Program-made: the position numbers and the translations under genes | Assembly: GCA_023418475.1 (NCBI GenBank) | Contig: JAEZZO010000049.1 | Location: 1 to 64,000 of the forward strand | Source: Bacillota bacterium | Lineage (GTDB): Bacteria > Bacillota > Clostridia > Lachnospirales > Lachnospiraceae | Reading direction: 5' to 3' | DNA: 64,000 nucleotides | In this document: piece after piece, positions 53,544 through 62,169 of the stretch | How positions within the stretch are numbered: position 1 is the stretch's first letter | How the letters are laid out: each line of letters starts with the position of its first letter | Notes under the pieces: generated by a model | Seen by the model: only the letters and a program-made list of their open reading frames with translations | Told to the model about the DNA's origin: nothing | Databases searched by the model: none

Positions 53544-53596
53544 GTTAGACTCATCTAACCTCAGAATAGTATAACAGTTTTCGCCTATTAAGTCAA
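53544..53596 (-). promoter_or_regulatory. Promoter of the ABC pair with GTTAG-N6-CTAAC operator
   Basis: TTGACT (53591-53596) and TATACT (53568-53573) are 17 bp apart on the minus strand. GTTAG-ACTCAT-CTAAC (53544-53559) follows the -10 box by 8 bp, covering the likely start site. The transcript would have a leader of about 290 nt. Confidence 0.7.
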
Positions 53597-53677
53597 TTAT
53601 TTCCTTACGACAAATTTCAGCTCTTCGATCATATTACCTTTGCGACTTAAATCATTCGCGCTGCAAAAGTCTGAATT

Positions 53678-53718
53678 TTTTTACCGGATGGATATGAGAA
53701 GAATTTTTGTCAGGCTAA
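53678..53718. repeat. Palindromic repeat, family 1 (degenerate copy)
   Basis: The right end TTTTTGTCAGGCTAA (53704-53718) is identical to copy 1, and the core GGATGGATATGAG matches other copies. The left arm is not well preserved. It touches the stop codon of the LysR gene. Confidence 0.5.
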
Positions 53719-54591
53719 TCAAAAATAATCTATGACAAATTTCTGAAAACGGGTGGCCGACGCAGGCAGATAGCGTTCTTTCATCTTCATTATCCCAATT
53801 TCTCTTTTACACCCGGCTGCTTTGACGTGTAACGTATTAATTTCTTTCTGATCTATCCCCTTTATTTCCGGAACAATCGCAATTCCAAGTCCCGCTGCAA
53901 CTAACCCACTGATTGTATGTACTTCTTCTACTTCAAAGGTTATCTTCGGTATAATACCTGCCTTTTCAAACAGTTCATCCGTAATTTTACGAATACCGTA
54001 CCCTGGTCTGCAAGAAATCATAGGTTCCTTTCCTATCTGCTCCAGGGTAATATCTTTTTTCCGTGAGAATGGGTGTTTTGATGGTACAATGAGTACAAGT
54101 TCCTCACTCCACAGGTAATTCCACTCTACCTGAGCATCATTTTCTGCCCGGTAGGATAAGCATAACTCATTTTCTCCAGAAATAAGTTGATATAAAAGTA
54201 CCTGGCTGCTATTTTGATGCAGTTGAAAACGTACGTCTGGATATTTTTTACCAAAGGCGCAAATTAGCTCCGGTACATAAGAAGTACCAAGTGTATGAAG
54301 AAATCCAAGTGAAATTTCACCGCTATCCGGATTAATCAGATTTTGAATTTCAGCCTTTGCCGCTTCATACTCTCCTAAGATATTGTTTACATGCTTAAGA
54401 AACTGATCACCACACTGGCTACGAATAATGGAACGTCCACGTCGTTCAAATAAAGGAACTCCCAATTCTTTTTCAAGACGTGCAATTGACCTGCTTAATG
54501 CCGGCTGCGATACTCTCAGTTTCTCTGCTGCCAGAGTCATATGCTGCAGATTTGCAACTGTTTGGAAATATTCAAGCTGCTGCCATTCCAT
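53719..54591 (-). CDS. LysR-family transcriptional regulator
   Basis: The 290-residue regulator has the LysR helix-turn-helix (TLAAEKLRVSQPALSRSIARLE, positions about 19-40, split here only for brevity) and a periplasmic-binding-type effector domain (about 90-290, with SGLVAAGLGIAIVPE). ATG 54591 is chosen for the GGAGG 6 bases upstream. It is divergent from the MFS exporter gene, its likely target. The ligand is unknown. Confidence 0.92.
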   Translation of the reverse strand: MEWQQLEYFQTVANLQHMTLAAEKLRVSQPALSRSIARLEKELGVPLFERRGRSIIRSQCGDQFLKHVNNILGEYEAAKAEIQNLINPDSGEISLGFLHTLGTSYVPELICAFGKKYPDVRFQLHQNSSQVLLYQLISGENELCLSYRAENDAQVEWNYLWSEELVLIVPSKHPFSRKKDITLEQIGKEPMISCRPGYGIRKITDELFEKAGIIPKITFEVEEVHTISGLVAAGLGIAIVPEIKGIDQKEINTLHVKAAGCKREIGIMKMKERYLPASATRFQKFVIDYF

Positions 54592-54651
54592 ATTGTTCCT
54601 CCGTTCCTGCGTATAATTAATCCACTTACTGTTCACTGCTTAAAACTCCGA

Positions 54652-54755
54652 GCTATGTATCTGATAAGTACTTCCGAAAAAGGGTATTTGCATACGAACT
54701 GCGTAATGCCATTCCGTAAGAGCAGCTACGCTTAGGAAGTATTTATCGGATGCAC
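54652..54755. repeat. Family 3 palindromic repeat, complete copy
   Basis: The left arm (54652-54683, with GATAAGTACTTCC) and right arm (54731-54755, GGAAGTATTTATC) form an inverted repeat around a further imperfect hairpin. The left arm matches 42781-42812. It lies in the LysR-MFS divergent region, where it may separate the two promoters. Confidence 0.55.
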
Positions 54756-54892
54756 GGCAATAGAATATGCCTTGCCTCTGAGTAGTAATCATTACATTAA
54801 AGTTATAAATATATTATGAATAATGCATTAGACATTTTCATTATAGAATCCTATACTATACATTGTCAAACTTTTATATAGGAGAAATACTT

Positions 54893-56137
54893 ATGCAATA
54901 CATCCAACTGGGAAGCAAAGAACATAAACGCGCTTCCGGTGCAGTCCTGATCGGAAGCACCATTACCTTCGCCATCATGTATAGTCCGCAGCCATTGATT
55001 AGCTTATATTCAAAGCTATATCATATCTCTCCCGCAACTGCCAGTTTATCCATTTCATTAACTGCTATCGCTCTTGCTGTAAGTATGTTTTTTGTATCTG
55101 CTCTTGCCGGTGCATGGCGGCGTAAAAGCATCATGAGCCTTTCACTGATTGCAACCTCTTGTCTTGCCATACTAACTTCATTTGTGCAGAATTTTCAAGT
55201 TTTTCTGATCTTCCGTCTTTTGGAAGGAATTACAATTGCTTGTTTTCCATCCATTGCAATGGCATATCTCAATGAAGAATTTGCACCAAAGGATCTTGGA
55301 AAAGTAATGGGCTATTATGTTGCCGGAACCGCTACCGGCGGTCTGATTGGCCGAATTATCGTAGGAACACTGACTGATCTGACCAACTGGCATGTCTCCT
55401 TCCTCCTACAAGGTATCGTCAGTCTTGCCGGAAGTCTCTGGTTTCTCTTCTATCTTCCGGAGTCCAAAAACTTTACGAAAATGGTTATTACAGCAAAGGA
55501 ATGGTCTCGCAGAATGAAGGCGACATTATGGAATAAGCAGTTATTATCCATGTATGTGACCGGTTTCCTGTTAATGGGTTCTTATATCACAATTCTGGAC
55601 TACATTGGATACCCTCTTACGAAAGCACCTTATTTTTTAAGCCAGACTGTATTTGGTTTTCTTTTTACAGTTAATTTGTTTGGCGTATATAGCTCCATTC
55701 TCTTTGGCAAACTAGCGGACCGTTATTCCCGAAGAATAATCCTTGCCCTTGCCATCAGCATTTTAATGGCAGGTGTGCTGATTTCTCTTAGCGGTAATCT
55801 GATACTTAAAATAGTCGGAGTGGCGGCTGTTGCTTTCGGTTTTATGGCTGGCCATTCTGTTGCAAGCAGTTGGATAGGTATTCTTGCGCCAAAGGATTGC
55901 AAAGGCCAGGCTTCTTCCTTCTATCTGTTGTTCTACTATTCAGGTTCAAGTATATTTGGATGGACCGGAGGTATATTTCTTAAGCATTTCGGATGGAGCG
56001 GGCTTACCGCTTATGTAATCCTACTGCTTCTATTAGCAGTCTGTGTTTCCTGTAAACCGTGGAGCAGGATTTATCCACCGTCGGAATCGGTTTTAGGTAA
56101 AGATATCCACAAAGCAGACCTCCCTGACCAATTGTAG
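54893..56137 (+). CDS. MFS transporter (YnfM-like)
   Basis: The 414-residue protein has twelve membrane helices with the MFS motif A-type loop GKLADRYSRR between helices 8 and 9, and a GxxxG-rich helix 5 (VAGTATGGLIGRIIVGTL). It resembles YnfM/arabinose-efflux-type exporters. ATG 54893 is preferred since TAGGAG precedes it. It is divergent from the LysR gene. The substrate cannot be read from the sequence. Confidence 0.9.
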   Translation: MQYIQLGSKEHKRASGAVLIGSTITFAIMYSPQPLISLYSKLYHISPATASLSISLTAIALAVSMFFVSALAGAWRRKSIMSLSLIATSCLAILTSFVQNFQVFLIFRLLEGITIACFPSIAMAYLNEEFAPKDLGKVMGYYVAGTATGGLIGRIIVGTLTDLTNWHVSFLLQGIVSLAGSLWFLFYLPESKNFTKMVITAKEWSRRMKATLWNKQLLSMYVTGFLLMGSYITILDYIGYPLTKAPYFLSQTVFGFLFTVNLFGVYSSILFGKLADRYSRRIILALAISILMAGVLISLSGNLILKIVGVAAVAFGFMAGHSVASSWIGILAPKDCKGQASSFYLLFYYSGSSIFGWTGGIFLKHFGWSGLTAYVILLLLLAVCVSCKPWSRIYPPSESVLGKDIHKADLPDQL

Positions 56138-56160
56138 TGGACACTTGGGAGAAACAAAAA

Positions 56161-56226
56161 CTAGTACATCATTTTACGCCTAACTAGACAAGTAATCGAT
56201 TCAGTTAGGTAAAGATGATATACTAG
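56161..56226. terminator. Long hairpin between convergent genes
   Basis: CTAGTACATCATTTTACGCC... (56161-56185) and ...TAAAGATGATATACTAG (56203-56226) form an imperfect inverted repeat of about 24 bp between the convergent MFS and corrinoid-activator genes. It could be a terminator or a small mobile repeat. Confidence 0.45.
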
Positions 56227-56288
56227 AAATCTGTAATCCTTATTATAATCTTACAGGGTTTTTTCTTCCTTAGAAAATCACCTGTCAT

Positions 56289-57890
56289 CTACTCTTCAAA
56301 ATACATGTAATCTACATACAGCTCATTAAAATCCTTATCATTGGATAAATTAATTTCTGTGGATATCTCGGTAATATTCTTCATTCGATTGTGAGCAGCT
56401 TCTCCTACAAGATACTCTATTGCTCCGCTTAGAGAGCTGTTACCAATTGCTCGGATTTTTCCTTGGAGCTTATTAGGCAGTAATCCGATAGCGATTGCTT
56501 TCTGTATATTAATTTTATACCCGAACCCTCCCGCCAGATATACCGTATCAAGTTCCTCATAGCTGATACCAAATCGTCTTATGAGTATTTCTATTCCCGC
56601 ACGTACTGCCGCTTTTGCAAGCTGAATTTCCCTTATATCCTTCTGGGTAAAGGTGATTGCCTTTCCTGCCTTGTCTGTTGCTATTGTGTAGCCATCCTCA
56701 AAATATTCCTCTGTAAGTAAACCTGTTTCATCTGCAATTCCTGTACGAATGAGCTCCGCCACTATTTCTACCACTCCTGTGCCGCAGATTCCAACTGCTG
56801 CACCATCCGCAATTGTCTTATACTTTGCTTTTTCGTTATTGATATCCACATTGCAAATTGCACCCGCAATACTTCCCACACCGCACGAAATATTCCCCCC
56901 TTCAAACGCCGGTCCGGCTGCTGTTGATGTTACAATAATCCTATCCATATTCCCAATTGCCATCTCACCATTTGTTCCCAGATCAATCAGCAGACACACC
57001 GCCTTTGTCTTGTCAAATCCACAAGACAGCAGTCCCGCAGAGATATCTCCTCCGACATAGGTTGAGATGCCCGCCAGCAAGATAACTTCGGCCCGCAAAT
57101 AGTCAGATGCAAATACTTCTTCAAAAGCAAGTACTGTTTCTTTTATATTAACCGGTGTAAACGGATAAATTCCAAGTGTCTCGCATGAATATCCCAGCAG
57201 TAGATGTCCCATGGTTGTATTCCCTGCGATTGCTACTTTTGTGATGCTTTCTCTGTTTATTCCTGTTTTCAGAATGATCGCTTCTATTCCCTGTATAAGA
57301 TCCTGCTGTATACTTCTTCTCAGTTCTTCTTTCTTACCCGCATTCGAGGCCTGCATTCTTGCAATAACATCTGCTCCGTAAGCCCTCTGCCGGTTAACTG
57401 CCGAGTAGGTCCACACGATACTTCTTGTTGCTGTTTCAATCAGACTTACTGCGATAGTCGTCGTACCAATATCGATTGCAATCGCATAACATCCCTCTCC
57501 GCCTCTTTGAATTTCACCGAAATTTAGATGCTCGGTGACTACATCAAAGTCTGTTTCATCCCCACCAAAAAGCTTAATACTGCAATCCGACTTGGCATAA
57601 GCCTTGCAGGAAAGACGGTAACCCTCCTTTAATTCTTCCTCCGAAAAAATATTTTTGTCTGCTTCCGTCACCGGAAGGCTTCCGTTTAACAATATTATTT
57701 TACACTTACCACAGGTTCCTCTTCCCCCGCAGGCGGCACTGACATAGATCTCCTGCCTCACCATAGCTTCCAGTAAAGTTTCATTGTCCTTGCATTCCAT
57801 TGTATTTGTAATTTCTCCTCTTATTACGGAAATACTATATGTTTGATTATAATCCATCCTCTTATCTGATGTGTGCTCACGGTTTTCCAT
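56289..57890 (-). CDS. Ferredoxin-ASKHA corrinoid-protein reductive activator (RACE type)
   Basis: The 533-residue protein has an N-terminal [2Fe-2S] domain with Cys54, Cys60, Cys63 (CGGRGTCGKC) and Cys95, a linker, and an ASKHA ATPase domain (AIDIGTTTIAVSLIE, LIDLGTNGEMAIG, CGTGVVEIVAEL). Such proteins use ATP to drive one-electron reduction of Co(II) corrinoid proteins to the active Co(I) state in methyl transfer. No methyltransferase or corrinoid protein is encoded nearby, so it probably serves a partner elsewhere. ATG 57890 has AAAGGAG 9 bases upstream; the TTG at 57932 lies in repeat-flanking DNA. Confidence 0.88.
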   Translation of the reverse strand: MENREHTSDKRMDYNQTYSISVIRGEITNTMECKDNETLLEAMVRQEIYVSAACGGRGTCGKCKIILLNGSLPVTEADKNIFSEEELKEGYRLSCKAYAKSDCSIKLFGGDETDFDVVTEHLNFGEIQRGGEGCYAIAIDIGTTTIAVSLIETATRSIVWTYSAVNRQRAYGADVIARMQASNAGKKEELRRSIQQDLIQGIEAIILKTGINRESITKVAIAGNTTMGHLLLGYSCETLGIYPFTPVNIKETVLAFEEVFASDYLRAEVILLAGISTYVGGDISAGLLSCGFDKTKAVCLLIDLGTNGEMAIGNMDRIIVTSTAAGPAFEGGNISCGVGSIAGAICNVDINNEKAKYKTIADGAAVGICGTGVVEIVAELIRTGIADETGLLTEEYFEDGYTIATDKAGKAITFTQKDIREIQLAKAAVRAGIEILIRRFGISYEELDTVYLAGGFGYKINIQKAIAIGLLPNKLQGKIRAIGNSSLSGAIEYLVGEAAHNRMKNITEISTEINLSNDKDFNELYVDYMYFEE

Positions 57891-57925
57891 CGGTCTGTTC
57901 TCCTTTTTTCCTCCATTGTAGTTAG

Positions 57926-58023
57926 GATTCAATTGTCAAAAGCCTGATCCAGCTTATGTAGATGAATATGAGTGCATATATATTGATGCAGCAAATCATT
58001 CTTCAGCTTTTGACATTGGAATC
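57926..58023. repeat. Palindromic repeat, family 1 (copy 3)
   Basis: GATTCAATTGTCAAAAGC (57926-57943) and GCTTTTGACATTGGAATC (58006-58023) form an inverted repeat with two mismatches. The core TTATGTAGATGAATATGAGT resembles the repeat at 60027. It lies in the promoter region of the corrinoid-activator gene. Confidence 0.65.
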
Positions 58024-58026
58024 TGG

Positions 58027-58071
58027 TTAGGTATTTTCGAAACGCAAGAATTATATTAATTGTATACACTG
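58027..58071. repeat. Family 2 repeat, half copy
   Basis: The stretch with CGAAACGCAAGAATTATATT and TGTATACAC matches the right arm of 15236-15360 (reverse strand). It directly follows a family 1 repeat. The remainder, 58072-58300, is AT-rich without a gene. Confidence 0.55.
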
Positions 58072-58309
58072 TGTAGTTCATTCATAACATTTTCAATTGT
58101 AAGTGTCAATGCAATTTGATTTTTTTCTTACTTCCAATCACTGTGCTGCAAAACGCCATCTTATATAATTTGTATATAGATTTTTTTCAAACTTTCAATC
58201 GGAATGCATCATATTATATACTGTCCTCTTAAGACGCTAATATACTACATTGTCAGCGGATAAAATTACATGCTATACTCATTTTGTTTCAACTGTTTGT
58301 TTTATTTAG

Positions 58310-58395
58310 AATGCCGCCTTGCGGTGTTTTTGATAGAAAAGCTTGAGGGAAGGTTTCTATCATCTGAAATGAATGCCGCCACAGGCGGCAGAATG
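58310..58395 (+). promoter_or_regulatory. Structured leader of the GH26-like gene
   Basis: The word AATGCCGCC occurs twice. The first copy (58311) forms CCGC-CTT-GCGG followed by TGTTTTTG, like a small terminator. GATAGAAA then pairs with TTTCTATC (about 58331-58363). The second copy (58373) forms GCCGCC-ACA-GGCGGC just before the ribosome site. The alternative pairings suggest attenuation or a structured mRNA leader. Confidence 0.4.
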
Positions 58396-58408
58396 AGAGG
58401 GTTGTATC

Positions 58409-59869
58409 ATGTTGAATGAAGTAAAGGCATACTCCGTACATATGGGGCCAGCCAAATGCAGTGTCGATCTGGGAGTAGGAAGTGAGCGGGGAAGTTATGT
58501 AAATCAGGACTATATTCTACATAAACTGGGAAGGCCGCACAGAGCAGTCAGCCTTATGTATTGCTATTATCCGCTGGATAATACCTGGCCTCTTCGCGCC
58601 AGCAAAGCCTATCAAGGCAAAGTCAGCTTTCAATGGGATTACCCTTATGACGATTATTTTCCGTATAAGGGTGGACTAAACGGATCTCTCTTGGAAGAGC
58701 CTTTTCCCTTTATGCGTGATATCCGAAAGCATGGACAGGATGTATCACTTACAATGACCATTGATCCCCGTGTTCCAGAGGAACATTTAATCGCGATTGC
58801 TAAGGATTTAAGAGTTTTTGGGCGCATGTTCCTTCGTATTAACCACGAAGCTACCGGAGATTGGTTCTCTTTTACGAAGCGCTGCAGCTACCAGGAGATA
58901 GCTGATTTCTATGTACGTTTTCATCGAATTATTAAGGAGTATTCTCCTAATGTAAAAACTATCCTTTGTATTGGCGGAATTGAAGATCTGGAGAAAGAAG
59001 AAATTGTCATGGAAAAAGAATTTGCCGAAGCTGTCCGCCAAACTGATATCTGGTCAGTGGATAAATATCTGGCACTGCATTGGGGATGGCCCTATGATGT
59101 TGCAGAAAAAGGTGGCTCAAGCCACAAACGCTATTCTGTAAAAGCAGTTTATGAGATGACAAAACGCAGCTTTGAACGTTTTACCTTTCTAAATGGGGGT
59201 ACAAAAAAGCCTATGGTGATGTCTGAGCTTAATGCGGATGGAGATGTTACCGGCCCCTATGATCAGGTTAAAATGCTAAAAGAATTCTGGACACTTATTA
59301 AATCCGAACCTGCTGCCTGGTTCTCCGGTTTTACCTTTTATCAATTCCGGGATAATGGCCGCCTTGGCCTTGAGATAACCGATCCGAATAATAGTGAGGT
59401 TGGAATTGAACAACCCGTTATGAAAGCATATAAAGATCTCATCCATGATGATTATTTTAGTCCCTGTTTTACACAGGAAGAGGAAATATCCTTTCCTGTG
59501 AAACTCAGATGGGGTGCTTTTGAGGATGCCACCGGACTCGCAATCACACTCCCTTTTCAGAATAATCCACATTTTGCCGAAGTGATATTTGACAATACAT
59601 TAATTGATTTGAATCTGATGATGGAGTTCCACGATCATTGGTTTTATAAAGCCTGCGGAATAAAGGTAGTCGATCTGATGCCTGCATTTTTTGAGAAACC
59701 GATTGACGCCGCCTGTGATATTATCTTAAAGCTGTTTGCTCCTCCTGCTTCCGGTGAAAATGATCCTTCCCAGGGTAATGACTGGATGGAAAACTATTAT
59801 ACGGTCATCCCGAAATTACCAGAATTCCGCATAAGATTTGAACCGATTGAAATGGACGCAGACAAATAA
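58409..59869 (+). CDS. TIM-barrel glycoside-hydrolase-like protein (GH26-like)
   Basis: The 486-residue protein has a barrel with FLRINHEATGDWFSF (142-156), matching the acid/base strand of GH26 (R-x-x-H-E-x-x-G-x-W; Glu147), and VMSELNADGD with a candidate nucleophile Glu273. It has no signal peptide, so it may act on imported oligosaccharides or not be a conventional hydrolase. The last 120 residues form an extra domain of unknown role. GAGAGGG precedes the ATG. Mannan-type substrates are the family norm, but assignment is by motif only. Confidence 0.65.
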   Translation: MLNEVKAYSVHMGPAKCSVDLGVGSERGSYVNQDYILHKLGRPHRAVSLMYCYYPLDNTWPLRASKAYQGKVSFQWDYPYDDYFPYKGGLNGSLLEEPFPFMRDIRKHGQDVSLTMTIDPRVPEEHLIAIAKDLRVFGRMFLRINHEATGDWFSFTKRCSYQEIADFYVRFHRIIKEYSPNVKTILCIGGIEDLEKEEIVMEKEFAEAVRQTDIWSVDKYLALHWGWPYDVAEKGGSSHKRYSVKAVYEMTKRSFERFTFLNGGTKKPMVMSELNADGDVTGPYDQVKMLKEFWTLIKSEPAAWFSGFTFYQFRDNGRLGLEITDPNNSEVGIEQPVMKAYKDLIHDDYFSPCFTQEEEISFPVKLRWGAFEDATGLAITLPFQNNPHFAEVIFDNTLIDLNLMMEFHDHWFYKACGIKVVDLMPAFFEKPIDAACDIILKLFAPPASGENDPSQGNDWMENYYTVIPKLPEFRIRFEPIEMDADK

Positions 59870-59915
59870 ACCAGGATGTTTTATCCCATATCCCATAAAG
59901 CTTGTAATTTCACAA

Positions 59916-59945
59916 AGGGGCAGCAATATCTTCTATTGCTGCCCC
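59916..59945 (+). terminator. Hairpin after the GH26-like gene
   Basis: GGGGCAGCAATA (59917-59928) pairs with TATTGCTGCCCC (59934-59945), 50 bp past the stop codon. The following T content is weak. Confidence 0.55.
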
Positions 59946-60026
59946 TCACCAAATATAATCTCTTTCGTCTTTGCGTGTCAAATTCTCATGCTATGCACAC
60001 TCATTTTGCTCGGCGTGTTTATATTA

Positions 60027-60087
60027 TAAAACCTTAAGTTATGTAGATGGAAATGAATACTTATATATTCCTCTGACAAAATGAATT
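60027..60087. repeat. Palindromic repeat, family 1 (degenerate copy 4)
   Basis: TTATGTAGATGGAAATGAAT and TTATATATTCC match the core of the 57926 copy, with ACCTTAAG to the left and TGACAAAAT to the right. It runs to the stop codon of the SulP gene. Confidence 0.5.
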
Positions 60088-61770
60088 CTATGCCTTAGAA
60101 GTATGCAGGCAAATTATTTCTTTTGCTCTCTCCAAGGCTTTATCAATGTTTTCGCAGATATTGTAAGCCCCTATTTGTGAGTCAAAGCCTGCCTTTTGCA
60201 TCATATGCATCGGCTGTTCCTGAACATGGGATAATATCAGGGTAATATGCTTCTTTTTACATGCTTTTAATACGTTTGTTAATGCGTATAATGCATTCAC
60301 ATCCATCGCCGGAACACTTCTCATACGAAGAATTACAGCCTTCACATGCGTATCCAGTGATATTTTCATGAACTTATCCGCTGCACCAAAGAACATAGGG
60401 CCATTTATTTCGTATACTAAAGTATGTTTAGGTACCTTTTTCAGTCTTATATTCTCATTACTATCCTCTTCTGCCATGTCATCATCCGCAATATCGTTCT
60501 CAAGATATTTCCAGCACTGGACATCCGCAACATCAGCCATTCTTTTCATGAATAAAACAGCAGCCATAAGAATTCCGACTTCAATAGCCACTACCAGATC
60601 AAAGACCACAGTAAGTGCAAAGGTCAATACAAGAACTGTAATATCACTTTTCGGTGATTTCTTAATAAGGTTAATGAACTCTCTCCAACCACTCATATTG
60701 TAGGCTACCATAAAAAGAATAGCGGCTATAGCCGGCATTGGAATTAGTGCCGCATATGGCATTAATATCACAAGAATAAGCAATAGGGCTACCGAATGTA
60801 CCATTCCGGCTATCGGAGTCCGTCCTCCATTTTTTACATTCGCTGCCGTTCTGGCTATTGCACCTGTTGCTGGAATACCCCCAAACAAACTCGATAAGAT
60901 ATTACCGACTCCCTGCGCAACCAACTCCATATTAGAACGATGCTTACTGCCAATCATTCCATCTGCTACCACACAGGAGAGTAAAGATTCAATTCCTGCC
61001 AGGATTGCAATTGTAACTGCATCGGGCATCAGTGTCCGTATGAGTTTGAGATTTATATTGGGAATCTGTAAAACCGGTGGTTTCGAAGAAATCTCATAGA
61101 GACTTCCAATTGTATTTACATTTACCGGAAACACCTTGACGATCACTGCAGCCACAACAACTGCGACTAACGATCCCGGAATTTTGTCATTCACTCTTGG
61201 CCATACGATTAAAATAAAAAGCGATAGTATCCCAATCAGAAGAGCCTGCAGATTAACCGTCGTTATATTCTCAAAACAGGCTTTCAATTTATCAATGGTT
61301 TCAACCGGTTTTGTTTCAATTGTTAAACCAAGTAAATCCTTGACCTGCCCTATAAAAATTGTAACCGCAATCCCTAGGGTAAAGCCGGTTGTAATGGTAT
61401 AAGGAATAAATCGAAGCAGCTTTCCAAATTTAAGCAGTCCCATTATAATTAAGAGAATACCTGCCATTATGGTTGCGATTGCAAGACCCTCCATTCCGTT
61501 TTTTGCAACAATACCTGCAACGATTGTTGCAAAAGCCGCTGTCGGTCCTGCAATCTGAACCCTGCTGCCACCTAGAAAGGAAATAACAAAACCTGCTATA
61601 ATTGCTGTATATAAACCTCTTTCCGGAGTAACACCGGAAGCCAGAGCTAATGCGATTGAAAGCGGTAATGCGATAATTGCAACAATAATCCCTGCTACAA
61701 TATCCTTTACACATTGTTCCTTCGTATATGTTTTTAGTACTGAAAATAACTTTGGCTTTAGCTTTTCCAT
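60088..61770 (-). CDS. SulP-family anion transporter with STAS domain
   Basis: The 560-residue protein has the SulP membrane domain (about 20-425, with VAGIIVAIIALPLSIALALA, then GGSRVQIAGPTAAF and GIPATGAIARTAANVKNGG) and a C-terminal STAS domain (about 450-550, RMRSVPAMDVNALYALTNVL). It exchanges or imports sulfate, bicarbonate or other anions. GGGGG precedes the ATG at 61770. It is monocistronic and divergent from the FtsH-like gene. Confidence 0.93.
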   Translation of the reverse strand: MEKLKPKLFSVLKTYTKEQCVKDIVAGIIVAIIALPLSIALALASGVTPERGLYTAIIAGFVISFLGGSRVQIAGPTAAFATIVAGIVAKNGMEGLAIATIMAGILLIIMGLLKFGKLLRFIPYTITTGFTLGIAVTIFIGQVKDLLGLTIETKPVETIDKLKACFENITTVNLQALLIGILSLFILIVWPRVNDKIPGSLVAVVVAAVIVKVFPVNVNTIGSLYEISSKPPVLQIPNINLKLIRTLMPDAVTIAILAGIESLLSCVVADGMIGSKHRSNMELVAQGVGNILSSLFGGIPATGAIARTAANVKNGGRTPIAGMVHSVALLLILVILMPYAALIPMPAIAAILFMVAYNMSGWREFINLIKKSPKSDITVLVLTFALTVVFDLVVAIEVGILMAAVLFMKRMADVADVQCWKYLENDIADDDMAEEDSNENIRLKKVPKHTLVYEINGPMFFGAADKFMKISLDTHVKAVILRMRSVPAMDVNALYALTNVLKACKKKHITLILSHVQEQPMHMMQKAGFDSQIGAYNICENIDKALERAKEIICLHTSKA

Positions 61771-62169
61771 TTTTATAAACCCCCATCTGCCGCTTGCTGT
61801 CTTCTCTTACCTAATAATTTTCTCTCCGCCTATTTCAGCAGGAGGTTCTCTCATAATTTTCCATGTCATAAAAAACCACATTTCAACATAATAGTACTTT
61901 TCTTCTATTTTATCAAGATACAATATTAAAATTATCTATAATATAAAAATTTGATCTTTATCATTTTTCATCAAGCTGAAATCGTATTGTTTTTCCGAGA
62001 AAGGCTTCTGAAGTTTTCCATTCCCCAAAATAAGACAGAGAAATGCCTACCCCCTGCTTCGATTACCATTTATCAGTTTCCAGTATTTCATCCTAGAAAT
62101 AGCTTTCAAAAGTTGTTACAATGAAATAGCATCTTATGTAAACTTTTTACTTATATTGGAGGTTGTTTG
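61771..62169. other. Divergent intergenic region between SulP and FtsH-like genes
   Basis: This 400-bp AT-rich region holds both promoters. TTGTTA and TATGTA near 62115-62142, 16 bp apart, are a weak candidate for the FtsH-like gene. No gene, riboswitch or long repeat is seen. Confidence 0.35.
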
